Made by a program: the position numbers and the translations under genes. The notes below the pieces were generated by a model, which worked only from the letters and a program-made list of their open reading frames with translations, was not told the DNA's origin and made no database searches. Positions 1 through 6,586 of a stretch of 26,794 bases of DNA are shown here, piece after piece (position 1 is the first letter of the stretch; each line of letters begins with the position of its first letter). This stretch comes from an uncultured Collinsella sp. (GTDB lineage: Bacteria > Actinomycetota > Coriobacteriia > Coriobacteriales > Coriobacteriaceae): the NCBI GenBank assembly GCA_902495525.1, contig CABUXL010000023.1:1-26794 (forward strand). Reading direction: 5' to 3'.

Positions 1-305
1 AACTCGGCGTCGTTGCGGTCGTTCTTCCTGCGCCTGTCCGCGCTGGGCTTGATCATCTTCGAGACGGCGCCGACCGCGCAGCCGACCCCCAGGCCGGAGA
101 GCCTCTTCTGCAGGTCGAAGCCCGTGACCCCGGACTCGTACACGCACCTGGCCCTGGGGTCCACGGAACGGACCCACTCCGCGACGGCGCCGGCGTCGTA
201 GCCGAAGGTCGCGGCACGTACCTCCCCGGTCATGACGTCGAGGGAGACGGCCTTTATCGAGCGGGCGTGGACGTCGAGGCCGATGAAGGTGGTAGTATCG
301 AGCAT
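1..305 (-). CDS. IS110-family transposase, N-terminal part (cut by window edge)
   Basis: About 101 residues can be read on the minus strand from an ATG at 305 to the window edge, starting MLDTTTFIGLDVHARSIKAV. This is the start of the DEDD (RuvC-like) domain of IS110-family recombinases. The first Asp lies in GLDVH, a Glu in VYESG, and the segment AVSKMIKPSADRRKNDRNDA is the typical basic stretch ending in the next acidic residue. The family catalyses transposition guided by a bridge RNA made from the element's own non-coding end (known for IS621-type members). The catalytic Ser domain would lie outside the window. A Shine-Dalgarno-like AAGGGG lies just upstream of the ATG. Family assignment is firm; whether the gene is intact cannot be judged. 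Confidence 0.88.
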   Translation of the reverse strand, partial: MLDTTTFIGLDVHARSIKAVSLDVMTGEVRAATFGYDAGAVAEWVRSVDPRARCVYESGVTGFDLQKRLSGLGVGCAVGAVSKMIKPSADRRRKNDRNDAE

Positions 306-404
306 GGGAGCCCCTTCCATGAATGCGGCGTGGCCGCCACGGTTGGATTAGACACTCACCATTGTCGGCCTAATCCGCGGTCTTTCATGCAGCAGGGGCT
401 CTCA
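303..404 (-). ncRNA. Structured leader upstream of the IS110 transposase; candidate bridge-RNA region
   Basis: The non-coding stretch before the transposase folds strongly when read on the minus strand. An outer stem pairs about 384-403 with 305-323 (GAGAGCCCCU against AGGGGCUCCC plus UGCAUGAA against UUCAUG). It encloses a hairpin at 345-376 (7-bp stem GGATTAG/CTAATCC) and a small one at 329-341 (CGTGG-CCG-CCACG). IS110-group elements encode their bridge RNA in the non-coding end next to the 5' end of the transposase gene, so position and orientation fit. The outer stem also covers the transposase start, so a translation-control structure is an alternative. The true left end of the element is not resolved; beyond about 404 the sequence is AT-rich and then becomes REP-like repeats. 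Confidence 0.45.
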
Positions 405-433
405 ATGTTTTTATGTCCTGCTCATATCGTCTG

Positions 434-520
434 TGCCGGCACCCCGGGACACTCCTTGGCAGCAACCACACCTAGTCATTGGGGACGTTCTTAAATGACT
501 AGTCGCTGGGGACAGTCTTG
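434..520. repeat. Cluster of three REP-like repeats with GGGAC cores
   Basis: Three short related units lie in a row. Unit 1 (434-461) is TGCCGGCA, four bases, then GGGACACTCCTTGGCA; the same unit recurs at 3005-3032. Unit 2 (472-503) has inverted ends CTAGTCATT and AATGACTAG around GGGGACGTTCTTA and recurs in reverse at 17293-17325. Unit 3 (507-520) has the core TGGGGACAGTCTT without clear arms. No gene is seen in 404-580. Confidence 0.75.
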
Positions 521-579
521 AGCAAAACGGCCGCCGAAGCCCTCGTTGGCATCGCCCTATAGGGGGTCTGCAAATAGCT

Positions 580-809
580 GTGGTCAAAAAACATCAAAAA
601 TGAGTACTGTTACCTTTTTAGTAGCAGCGCAATTCGGCTTTTTCGGGTCTCTTAGGCGTCTCGGCGCGTCGGATGAACTAACGTATCTCCCCAAATGTAC
701 AATAAAATGGACTCCTAACGAGAAATAATATCGTTAGGAGTCCATTATTTAGTACAAACAAATGTGACAATCTAGGCAACAGTACTCATATTTGGCATTT
801 TTTGCCCAC
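580..809. repeat. 230-bp MITE-like element with 35-bp imperfect terminal inverted repeats
   Basis: The left end 580-614 and right end 775-809 are inverted copies over 35 bases with a handful of mismatches; both hold TGAGTACTGTT or its complement. Inside is a very strong hairpin: 696-721 pairs with 731-756 (GGACTCCTAACGA against TCGTTAGGAGTCC, stem about 26 bp with a few mismatches) around a 9-base loop. The interior is AT-rich compared with the flanks and holds no convincing gene. This is the build of a non-autonomous mobile element; no transposase belonging to it is visible. Confidence 0.72.
696..756. repeat. Long hairpin inside the 230-bp element
   Basis: The arms 696-721 and 731-756 pair over about 26 bp around the loop GAAATAATA. 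The inner 15 bp (TGGACTCCTAACGA and its complement) are perfect. It has no clear T-run and sits in the middle of the MITE-like element, so it is more likely structural or a remnant of a nested palindrome than a terminator. Confidence 0.7.
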
Positions 810-922
810 TGCCCCTTGCGCGAAGGTCCGCAGCGGAAAGTATGGCCCGTTTCGATGCACAAAAATGGGATGAATCTTCCCTGGCAACCGCCCAGAAAGA
901 TCCACCCCAAAGCAAGCGCTCG

Positions 923-2866
923 CTAGAACGTTCCGCCGCCGCCTCCGCCGACGCCGCCGCCTCCGCCGCCCGAGAAGCCGCCGCCACCGCCGCCGCTCGA
1001 GCTATCGGAACTCGAAGCCAGCTCACGGATGCTCTCGTGATACACGTCATCGAATGAATCGAGCGGGGACTCGGTACCGTAATGATGGTAGTACCACCAG
1101 TAGCAGGGGTAATTGTCGTAGAAACCGTCGGCCTCGCGCACCTCGGGCGGCACGGCCTCGGCAAGCTGACGCAGCACTTCCTTGGAAATACCCAGTGCCA
1201 CACCCATCACCAGCAGCTTGTTCCACAGCACCAGATCGCCGGGGACGGCTTCCTTTAGACGCGTGAAGTCCTCGAGCCAATGCTTAAGTGCCTTGCAGCG
1301 AGCCGCCACCTCGGCGCCCTCCGGCGTAAAGCGGCGGAACGTAAGGCCCACGCCGATACCCACCAGCACAATCGGCACCGAGATAACCGCGGCGGTAATG
1401 TTCGCCTGTGCGCCATCGGTAAAGAAGATGGATCCCACGGGAACAAAGGCAACCAGGATACCAAGAACCAGGCAAAATACCATTGCAACAATGCCGTCCG
1501 AGGCAACGTACTCGCTATCGGCCAGCTTGCCCTTAACGGTGTTCTGATAGTCCTCGAGCTTATCACCCACGGGTGTAGCGTGCTGCTTGACGTAGTGCTG
1601 CAGCTCGTCGAACGTGCGCGAGCGATCGCCGTTCTCGTCAGGCTTAGCACCGGCAAAGAAGACCTTGAGCACCATGTGGTCAATGCCCTTGGCCGACTTC
1701 CAGCCCGCATCGCTCACCGTCACGCGATACGTCTGCTCTTCTTTTTCACGCCCCAACAGACCCTTCTTGGCCTTGGTCACGGTCGCCTGCTCCAGCTTGA
1801 TCACACGGTCGTCAGTGAGCTTCATGAGCGTGGCGATATATGCCTGATCGGGCACCTCGTTCCAGCTCATGAGGGCCGAAAGCACGGCGGGATGGTCGGC
1901 CGAAGGCACATCGCGGAAATATTCGTCCTGGAAAAGCGGCTTGGGCTTGCGCTTGCGCAGCTTGAGCATAACGATTGTGCCGGTAAAGGCCACCGCCGCA
2001 ACAACACTTAGCACGGCAAGTGCATTGGCAATCATGCGAGCGTGAGCGCGGCGGGCGTTAGCTTCGTCGGCCCATTCCTTCTCTTCGCTCAGGATCGTTG
2101 ACATGCGCTCTTCGCCCGAGGCGGCAAGCTGCGGCACCCAGTCGCTGGGGAAGGCGATGCGTGCCTCGGCGAATTCGCCCTGATGCACGCAGGGAATGGT
2201 ATAGGTGACCATGGGCTCGTCCTCATCGAGCGACACGTCGCCCGTCAGCGGACCGTGGCCCCATGCGCGGAAGTTATCGCCTTTGACGGCCGCCGTCCCG
2301 GCAGCGGCATTTGCGAAGCGCACTTCCATCTCGACGTCATCGGAATCCGCGGACCAGCCGTCGCCCACAAACTTCCAGTAGAGCTCGGCGGTATCGGCCC
2401 AGTTCATAACCGCACCGGTCATGGTGTAACTCACGTAATAGATCGCGCTGTCGCCGCTCTCGTGGGGGCTGAACACCTTAATCCTTACGCCGTCACCGGC
2501 CTGCTCGACCGTGTAGACGCCAGAATCGCCCTTGTTCGCGCTATCGACTTTGTTAAACGCGGTGTCCTCTTCCTCGACACTCAGCACGTCAACGCCCGCC
2601 GTGCCGCCCTGCTGGTTGGTGCCCGTATTGATCTCCCAAAACACGCCGTTGATGTCGTCGTCGAAATCAAACTGGCGTCCCTCGACAACGGTCAGCGATC
2701 CATCGGCCTCGACCGTGGCACTGATGTAGGTTTGGGTCATGGAATACCCGTCGGCACGTGCAACGGCGGGCAACAGCAGCAGCGCGCACGCGACGAGCGC
2801 GCAAATGGAAGCAAATCGCGCAAACGGGCAGCGCTGCCGACAGGTCTTGGCAACGGGGGCGTTCAT
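923..2866 (-). CDS. DUF2207-family membrane protein with glycine-rich tail
   Basis: The protein has 647 residues. A signal peptide covers residues 1-38 (hydrophobic core ending AVARA-DG). An extracytoplasmic beta-rich domain of about 240 residues follows (ISATVEADGSLTVVEGRQFDF is a DUF2207 hallmark). A transmembrane segment lies near 278-300, a cytoplasmic domain of about 150 residues with FQDEYFRDVPSADHPAVLSALM, then two more segments near 458-482 and 488-510. The C-terminus (about 618-647) is almost pure Gly with Ser, common in this family. The start at 2866 is chosen because AAAGGATG precedes it and the signal peptide then begins normally; an upstream ATG at 2902 would add 12 residues. The function of DUF2207 proteins is not established; a cell-envelope role is likely. 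It appears monocistronic. Confidence 0.87.
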   Translation of the reverse strand: MNAPVAKTCRQRCPFARFASICALVACALLLLPAVARADGYSMTQTYISATVEADGSLTVVEGRQFDFDDDINGVFWEINTGTNQQGGTAGVDVLSVEEEDTAFNKVDSANKGDSGVYTVEQAGDGVRIKVFSPHESGDSAIYYVSYTMTGAVMNWADTAELYWKFVGDGWSADSDDVEMEVRFANAAAGTAAVKGDNFRAWGHGPLTGDVSLDEDEPMVTYTIPCVHQGEFAEARIAFPSDWVPQLAASGEERMSTILSEEKEWADEANARRAHARMIANALAVLSVVAAVAFTGTIVMLKLRKRKPKPLFQDEYFRDVPSADHPAVLSALMSWNEVPDQAYIATLMKLTDDRVIKLEQATVTKAKKGLLGREKEEQTYRVTVSDAGWKSAKGIDHMVLKVFFAGAKPDENGDRSRTFDELQHYVKQHATPVGDKLEDYQNTVKGKLADSEYVASDGIVAMVFCLVLGILVAFVPVGSIFFTDGAQANITAAVISVPIVLVGIGVGLTFRRFTPEGAEVAARCKALKHWLEDFTRLKEAVPGDLVLWNKLLVMGVALGISKEVLRQLAEAVPPEVREADGFYDNYPCYWWYYHHYGTESPLDSFDDVYHESIRELASSSDSSSGGGGGGFSGGGGGGVGGGGGGTF

Positions 2867-2978
2867 AGGCACATCCTTTGTCTGTGATACCAGTAGCGTC
2901 ATTGTCCCACGTTTGCGGGTTCATGTGACGAACATCTAGGTCAGCGGAGTATCAAACGGGACGAAAGTCACGCCCGCG

Positions 2979-3032
2979 GCCGGCACCTGGGGACGTTCCT
3001 TATCTGCCGGCAATCTGGGACACTCCTTGGCA
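2979..3032. repeat. REP-like double unit with GCCGGCA arms
   Basis: GCCGGCA at 2979-2985 and TGCCGGC at 3005-3011 are inverted arms around the core TGGGGACGTTCCTTATC. Directly after, sharing the second arm, TGCCGGCA-atct-GGGACACTCCTTGGCA (3005-3032) repeats the unit at 434-461 with only the four-base spacer changed. The core matches that of the units at 472-503 and 17293-17325, which have quite different arms. Confidence 0.75.
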
Positions 3033-3203
3033 CAGCCCGCTCCGGCAATAGATACCACTTCATAGCTCCGTCACAGGTGTAGCGGCTTTGTGTGGGCGCG
3101 GCGTGAGCCGATTAAGCCGGCGAGCGAGGGGCATAAAGCAGTTGAGCGAAAACGGTTTGCCCCTTTGCCGTTCGCTTGAGGATCATGTCCCCCTTTTCCG
3201 CGG

Positions 3204-3237
3204 AAACCCCGGCAGTTGCGAAGAGCTGCCGGGGTTT
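3204..3237. terminator. Strong hairpin, possible terminator
   Basis: AAACCCCGGCAG (3204-3215) pairs perfectly with CTGCCGGGGTTT (3226-3237) around a 10-base loop. The plus side ends in TTTCTGTCGTTT, a weak T-tract; the minus side ends in TTTCC. No annotated gene runs into it in either direction, so if it is a terminator the transcript that uses it is unknown. Confidence 0.5.
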
Positions 3238-3367
3238 CTGTCGTTTGAGGGGTTGAAGGGGCTGAGCTTGGGGCGGCAATCGAGGTGTTGAGTCGGTGCC
3301 CGCCGCGCACAACACGCAGCCTCGGCAACTCGCGAGCATCGACGACGCCCCCCACCTCACCCCGCGC

Positions 3368-3373
3368 TATACT
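3368..3373 (+). promoter_or_regulatory. -10 box TATACT for leaderless gluQ
   Basis: TATACT ends 7 bases before the ATG of gluQ at 3381, which places the expected transcription start on or next to the A of the ATG. There is no Shine-Dalgarno sequence in the preceding 25 bases and no good -35 box at normal spacing. Together this suggests a leaderless mRNA. Confidence 0.5.
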
Positions 3374-3380
3374 CGTCCGC

Positions 3381-4400
3381 ATGGATATCAACGCACGCAA
3401 CATAACAACGCCCGCTGTGGCCACATCGACGGCGCCCAACAGCAAGCTCGCCCCCGCCCTCGCGCCCGTCGTGGGCCGCTTCGCCCCGTCGCCCTCGGGC
3501 CGCATGCACCTGGGCAACGTGTTCAGCTGCCTGTGCGCATGGCTTTCGGCCCGCAGCCAGGGCGGCAGCATCGTGTTGCGCATCGAGGACCTGGACGATC
3601 GCTGCAAGCGCCCGGAACTTGCCGCCCAATTGATTGACGACCTAGCCTGGCTGGGGCTTGAGTGGGACGAAGGCCCCTACTACCAGCACGATCGCCTGGA
3701 CTTGTACGAGGACGCCCTGCACCAGCTGCAAGACGCCGGCCTCACCTATCCCTGCTTTTGCACGCGCGCCGAGCTCCACGCCGCGAGCGCGCCGCACGCG
3801 AGCGACGGCACGCCCATCTACCGCGGCGCCTGCCGAGGCCTTTCTGCCGAGGAGGTTGCCCGCCGCAGCATCCTGCGTGCTCCGGCCACGCGCCTGCGCG
3901 TGCCCGCCGTCGACGACCTCGCAGACGATGTGGTCGAATTCGTTGACCGCACGTACGGAGCCCAATGCGAGGCACTCGCCACCGAGTGCGGCGACTTTTT
4001 GGTGCGTCGCAGCGACGGCGTGTTTGCCTATCAGCTGGCCGTGGTGGTCGACGACGCTGCCATGGGCGTCACCGAGATCGTACGCGGATGCGACCTGCTT
4101 GGTTCCACGCCGCGCCAGATCTATCTGCAACATCTGCTGGGACTGCCCACACCGCACTACGCGCACATTCCGCTGCTTATGTCGCCGGACGGCCGCCGCC
4201 TTTCCAAACGCGATCGCGATCTGGACCTGGGCGAGCTCCGTACCCGCTTTGGCACACCCGAGGCACTGCTGGGCTGGCTCGCCGGGCAAACAGGCATCGC
4301 GCCGGACACCACGCCGCGCTCTGCCGAGCAGTTGGTCGAGCGCTTTAGCTGGGATGCTATCCGTGCGCATCGGGATAACATCACTGTAACGGTCGAGTAG
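3381..4400 (+). CDS. gluQ: Glutamyl-Q tRNA(Asp) synthetase
   Basis: This 339-residue protein resembles the catalytic half of glutamyl-tRNA synthetase without the anticodon-binding domain. The family charges glutamate onto queuosine at the wobble position of tRNA(Asp). Visible motifs are GRFAPSPSGRMHLGN (HIGH-type, about residues 32-46), RIEDLD, the zinc site CFC...IYRGAC (Cys, Cys, Tyr, Cys) that is typical of GluQ, and LSKRDRD (KMSKS-type). It has about 29 extra N-terminal residues rich in Ala, Thr and Pro. The start at 3381 is used because a TATACT box lies 7 bases upstream; starts further upstream would lie within or before the promoter. It converges on the metallophosphoesterase gene with a 15-base gap and no visible terminator. 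Confidence 0.92.
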   Translation: MDINARNITTPAVATSTAPNSKLAPALAPVVGRFAPSPSGRMHLGNVFSCLCAWLSARSQGGSIVLRIEDLDDRCKRPELAAQLIDDLAWLGLEWDEGPYYQHDRLDLYEDALHQLQDAGLTYPCFCTRAELHAASAPHASDGTPIYRGACRGLSAEEVARRSILRAPATRLRVPAVDDLADDVVEFVDRTYGAQCEALATECGDFLVRRSDGVFAYQLAVVVDDAAMGVTEIVRGCDLLGSTPRQIYLQHLLGLPTPHYAHIPLLMSPDGRRLSKRDRDLDLGELRTRFGTPEALLGWLAGQTGIAPDTTPRSAEQLVERFSWDAIRAHRDNITVTVE

Positions 4401-4415
4401 CCAGCCATCCCGCCC

Positions 4416-5141
4416 CTACGCAACATCCCAGGGCTGGAGCTCGTCGCCCAGGCGAACGATGCAGTCGTAGAGCACGGTATGGCGCTCGGCTGGGTTGGCA
4501 TCCCGATGAAAATGCCCGTAGTACCAGCGCTTGTAGTTCAAGCGATCTTCCAGCTCATCGAAAAATGCCGTGAGCCGATCGACGGCGGGGCAATTCCAGC
4601 CGGGTGCCGGATAGAGCGTGGGCGAGAGCATGCGCGTAGCGCAGGTGTGGGTAATCACGTAGTCGACCTTCCAGCCCACGCTGTCGAGCTTTGCCCGCGC
4701 CTCCTCAAAGTTGCGCTCGTCCGGCAGTTCCTGCGGCCACCAGCTGGAATACGGAATGCGGTATTCCTTGTCCACGCTCGTGGCGCCGCCCATGGTAAAG
4801 ATCGTTGAGCCGTCGAGCTCAAAAACCTCGCCACGCGTCAGCCGCCGTATGGGCGAGGCATCCGACAGGCGCTGCGTCAGCCCACCGTGCCACAACTCCA
4901 TGGGGCGCTCCGCCCAGTGATCGAAACGCTCGTGGTTGCCGTCGACGAACAACACGGTATAGGGACGCGATTCCAGCCAAGCAATATCGGCGCACTCCTC
5001 GGCAGAGAAATCCCACGGAAAGCCAAAGTCGCCGGCGACGATGAGATAGTCGTCACTCGTCAGACTATCCCCAAGCTCCCAGTCGCGCAGCTTTTGCATG
5101 TCGAGCCCACCGTGAATGTCGCCCGTCACATAGACCGTCAT
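4416..5141 (-). CDS. Calcineurin-like metallophosphoesterase
   Basis: The protein has 241 residues with the metallophosphoesterase signature in order: VTGDIHGG at the N-terminus, IVAGDFGFPWD, FVDGNHE, THTCATRM and YYGHFHRD near the C-terminus. These supply the Asp, His and Asn ligands of a dinuclear metal site. The substrate cannot be told; the family includes phosphomonoesterases, phosphodiesterases and nucleotidases. No signal peptide is seen, so it is probably cytoplasmic. The start at 5141 places the beta strand TVYVTGDIHGG right at the N-terminus as in relatives; the upstream GAGAAG is a modest ribosome binding site, and an alternative ATG at 5177 would add 12 residues. It is the only gene in its unit. 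Confidence 0.85.
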   Translation of the reverse strand: MTVYVTGDIHGGLDMQKLRDWELGDSLTSDDYLIVAGDFGFPWDFSAEECADIAWLESRPYTVLFVDGNHERFDHWAERPMELWHGGLTQRLSDASPIRRLTRGEVFELDGSTIFTMGGATSVDKEYRIPYSSWWPQELPDERNFEEARAKLDSVGWKVDYVITHTCATRMLSPTLYPAPGWNCPAVDRLTAFFDELEDRLNYKRWYYGHFHRDANPAERHTVLYDCIVRLGDELQPWDVA

Positions 5142-5226
5142 CGGATCACCACTTCTCTGTAAGTCGCTAGCCCACATTCTGCACGATCACTAAGCCAACC
5201 GTTCCAGCCCTTCCATCCTTTGGGAC

Positions 5227-5466
5227 CTACCCCTCGCTCTTCCATCCAAACGGGTCAAACACCCAAAAAACCAGATCGAGCACGCCGCCGGTCATCATGG
5301 CGCCGGCAAGGGCCATGCAAACGTGCAGGGAACTGGCACTTCGGAGCACGTCGAACGGCCCCAAAGAAGCCAGCAGCGCGACCGCTGCGCCGGCAAAACA
5401 CAGTGCGAGGCACGGCCCCGCGTCCTTGACGCACTTCTTTGCGAGATGCTTTGCGTTGTCACTCAT
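5227..5466 (-). CDS. Small membrane protein, two transmembrane segments, unknown function
   Basis: This 79-residue protein begins MSDNAKHLAKKCVKDAG and has two hydrophobic stretches (about residues 17-37 and 47-70) joined by a short turn, ending FGWKSEG. The ATG at 5466 is preceded by AAGGAG at good spacing, which fixes the start. The reading frame stays open to 5802, but that part runs through the inverted repeat element 5629-5810 and has no ribosome binding site, so it is excluded. I do not recognise a family. Its neighbours give no clear hint. Confidence 0.7.
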   Translation of the reverse strand: MSDNAKHLAKKCVKDAGPCLALCFAGAAVALLASLGPFDVLRSASSLHVCMALAGAMMTGGVLDLVFWVFDPFGWKSEG

Positions 5467-5628
5467 CGGTATCGAACTCCTTAGAGGGTCATTGTTCAGA
5501 CGCATGCCGCCGCGGCAGAGCGGGGCGGCAGGGTAAGTGTCACATGCCATGCGGACATCAATGGAGAAACCGCCTGCTCGACCAACCCTTGACGCCGTTT
5601 TGCACCGGCACCCCATCCCCCCGCTATC

Positions 5629-5810
5629 GAGGTCTAATTCTTTTCCCGAGAAGTGAACGGCTGTTTTTGGGCCCCTGAAACAGCCGCATTTTTCGGCGGC
5701 AAAATCGTGGGATTTCAGCATTGAAACCGCAGGAAACGGCACCTTTAAAGTGTCGATGCTTCGGGGGTCCGTTTTAGCTCGTTCACTTCTCGGGAAAAGC
5801 ATTAGACCTC
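5629..5810. repeat. 182-bp MITE-like element with 31-bp terminal inverted repeats
   Basis: The left end 5629-5659 (GAGGTCTAATTCTTTTCCCG, then AGAAGTGAACG) and right end 5780-5810 are inverted copies with a single mismatch over 31 bases. The interior has nested palindromic bits, for example CGGCTGTTT at 5658-5666 against AAACAGCCG, but no credible gene. GCTATC occurs at 5623-5628, directly outside the left end, and at 5818-5823, 7 bases outside the right end, so a clean target-site duplication is not demonstrated. This is best read as a non-autonomous mobile element. Confidence 0.8.
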
Positions 5811-5879
5811 GCTGCTAGCTATCCAGAAAGGCATCTCTCCCTTCCCCACCGCCACCCAAAAACTCATCCAACATTAATC

Positions 5880-5907
5880 TTGGCTCAAGAATCGCTTAAT
5901 CTATAAC
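5880..5907 (+). promoter_or_regulatory. Probable sigma-70-type promoter of the DUF4342-TCS operon
   Basis: TTGGCT (5880-5885) and TATAAC (5902-5907) are spaced by 16 bases. A second possible -10, TATAGA, lies at 5914-5919. Either would give a leader of about 100 bases before the ATG at 6026. Confidence 0.45.
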
Positions 5908-6025
5908 CTGCACTATAGAGTTCGACCAAGGGCGGGGCGGCGCCGCGCAACGCAGGCCGCCGAACGCAACGCTCGCGCCCGGGCAGATCGCCCGGCGTCG
6001 CGCCCATCGAACGAAAGGACAGGTC

Positions 6026-6568
6026 ATGGACGACCTCGAAAAAGTTGAAACCATCCGCACCAAGTGCAACGTGAGCTACACCGATGCCAAAGCCGCGCTC
6101 GACGCCGCCGACGGCAACGTTTTGGACGCCATCATTTGGCTCGAGTCGCAAGGCAAGACCCAGACCACGTCGGCGCACGCCGCCACCGAGTCCGCGCCAG
6201 TCGATGAGCCCTCAGCCGAGATGGTCGCCGCGCAGGCCGCCTACGAGAAGTCGAGCGAAAAGACCGACTTCTCCAAGAAGATGGACAGCGTATGGGAGTA
6301 CCTCAAAAAGCTCTTCCGCCTGAGCCTGGACACCAAGTTTATCGCCACGCGCCGCGATGCGATCATCCTCAACATCCCCATCCTGATCCCCATCATCGCC
6401 CTGTTTGCCTGGGGCGCTACGATTTGGCTGATGCTGATTGGCCTGTTCTTTGGCATGCGCTACCGCATCGACAGCGACGGCGACGTGCCCGGCAGTATCA
6501 ACAACCTTATGAATCACGCCGCCGATGCCGCGGACGACATCAAGCAAAATCTGAACGACGACAAGTAA
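6026..6568 (+). CDS. DUF4342 domain membrane protein with UBA-like N-terminus
   Basis: The protein has 180 residues. Residues 1-43 (DLEKVETIRTKCNVSYTDAK..LDAADGNVLDAIIWLE) form a UBA/TS-N-like helical domain as in EF-Ts and nascent-chain proteins. A charged Ala-rich linker follows, then the DUF4342 part with LKKLFRLSLDTKFIATRRD and two close hydrophobic segments (about 113-145), and a hydrophilic Asp/Asn-rich tail. AAAGGAC precedes the ATG. The gene is 18 bases ahead of the response regulator and is probably co-transcribed, which suggests a membrane role tied to this two-component system. The biochemical function of DUF4342 is unknown. Confidence 0.85.
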   Translation: MDDLEKVETIRTKCNVSYTDAKAALDAADGNVLDAIIWLESQGKTQTTSAHAATESAPVDEPSAEMVAAQAAYEKSSEKTDFSKKMDSVWEYLKKLFRLSLDTKFIATRRDAIILNIPILIPIIALFAWGATIWLMLIGLFFGMRYRIDSDGDVPGSINNLMNHAADAADDIKQNLNDDK

Positions 6569-6586
6569 TCGCAGACGGGGGCACGC

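Larger units (their letters stand above)
2867..3380. other. Gene-free stretch with REP-like repeat and hairpins
   Basis: Between the divergent DUF2207 and gluQ genes I see no convincing coding region. The stretch holds a REP-like pair (2979-3032), a hairpin with arms AGCGAA..CGG and CCG..TTCGCT near 3143-3177, a strong hairpin at 3204-3237 and, at its right end, the gluQ -10 box. A small RNA ending at the 3204-3237 hairpin is possible but unsupported. Confidence 0.5.
5467..6025. other. Gene-free stretch with MITE-like element and promoter
   Basis: No gene is supported here. The left part (5467-5628) shows nothing I can name. The middle is the 182-bp inverted-repeat element (5629-5810), and the right part carries the promoter and untranslated leader of the DUF4342 gene. 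Confidence 0.55.

Noticed and set aside
923..1010. Triplet-type repeat of CCGCCG
   Set aside because: It is simply the coding sequence for the Gly-rich tail of the DUF2207 protein.
5467..5802. Long N-terminal extension of the small membrane protein
   Set aside because: The extension runs through the inverted repeat element, has no ribosome binding site, and the inner ATG at 5466 has an ideal one.
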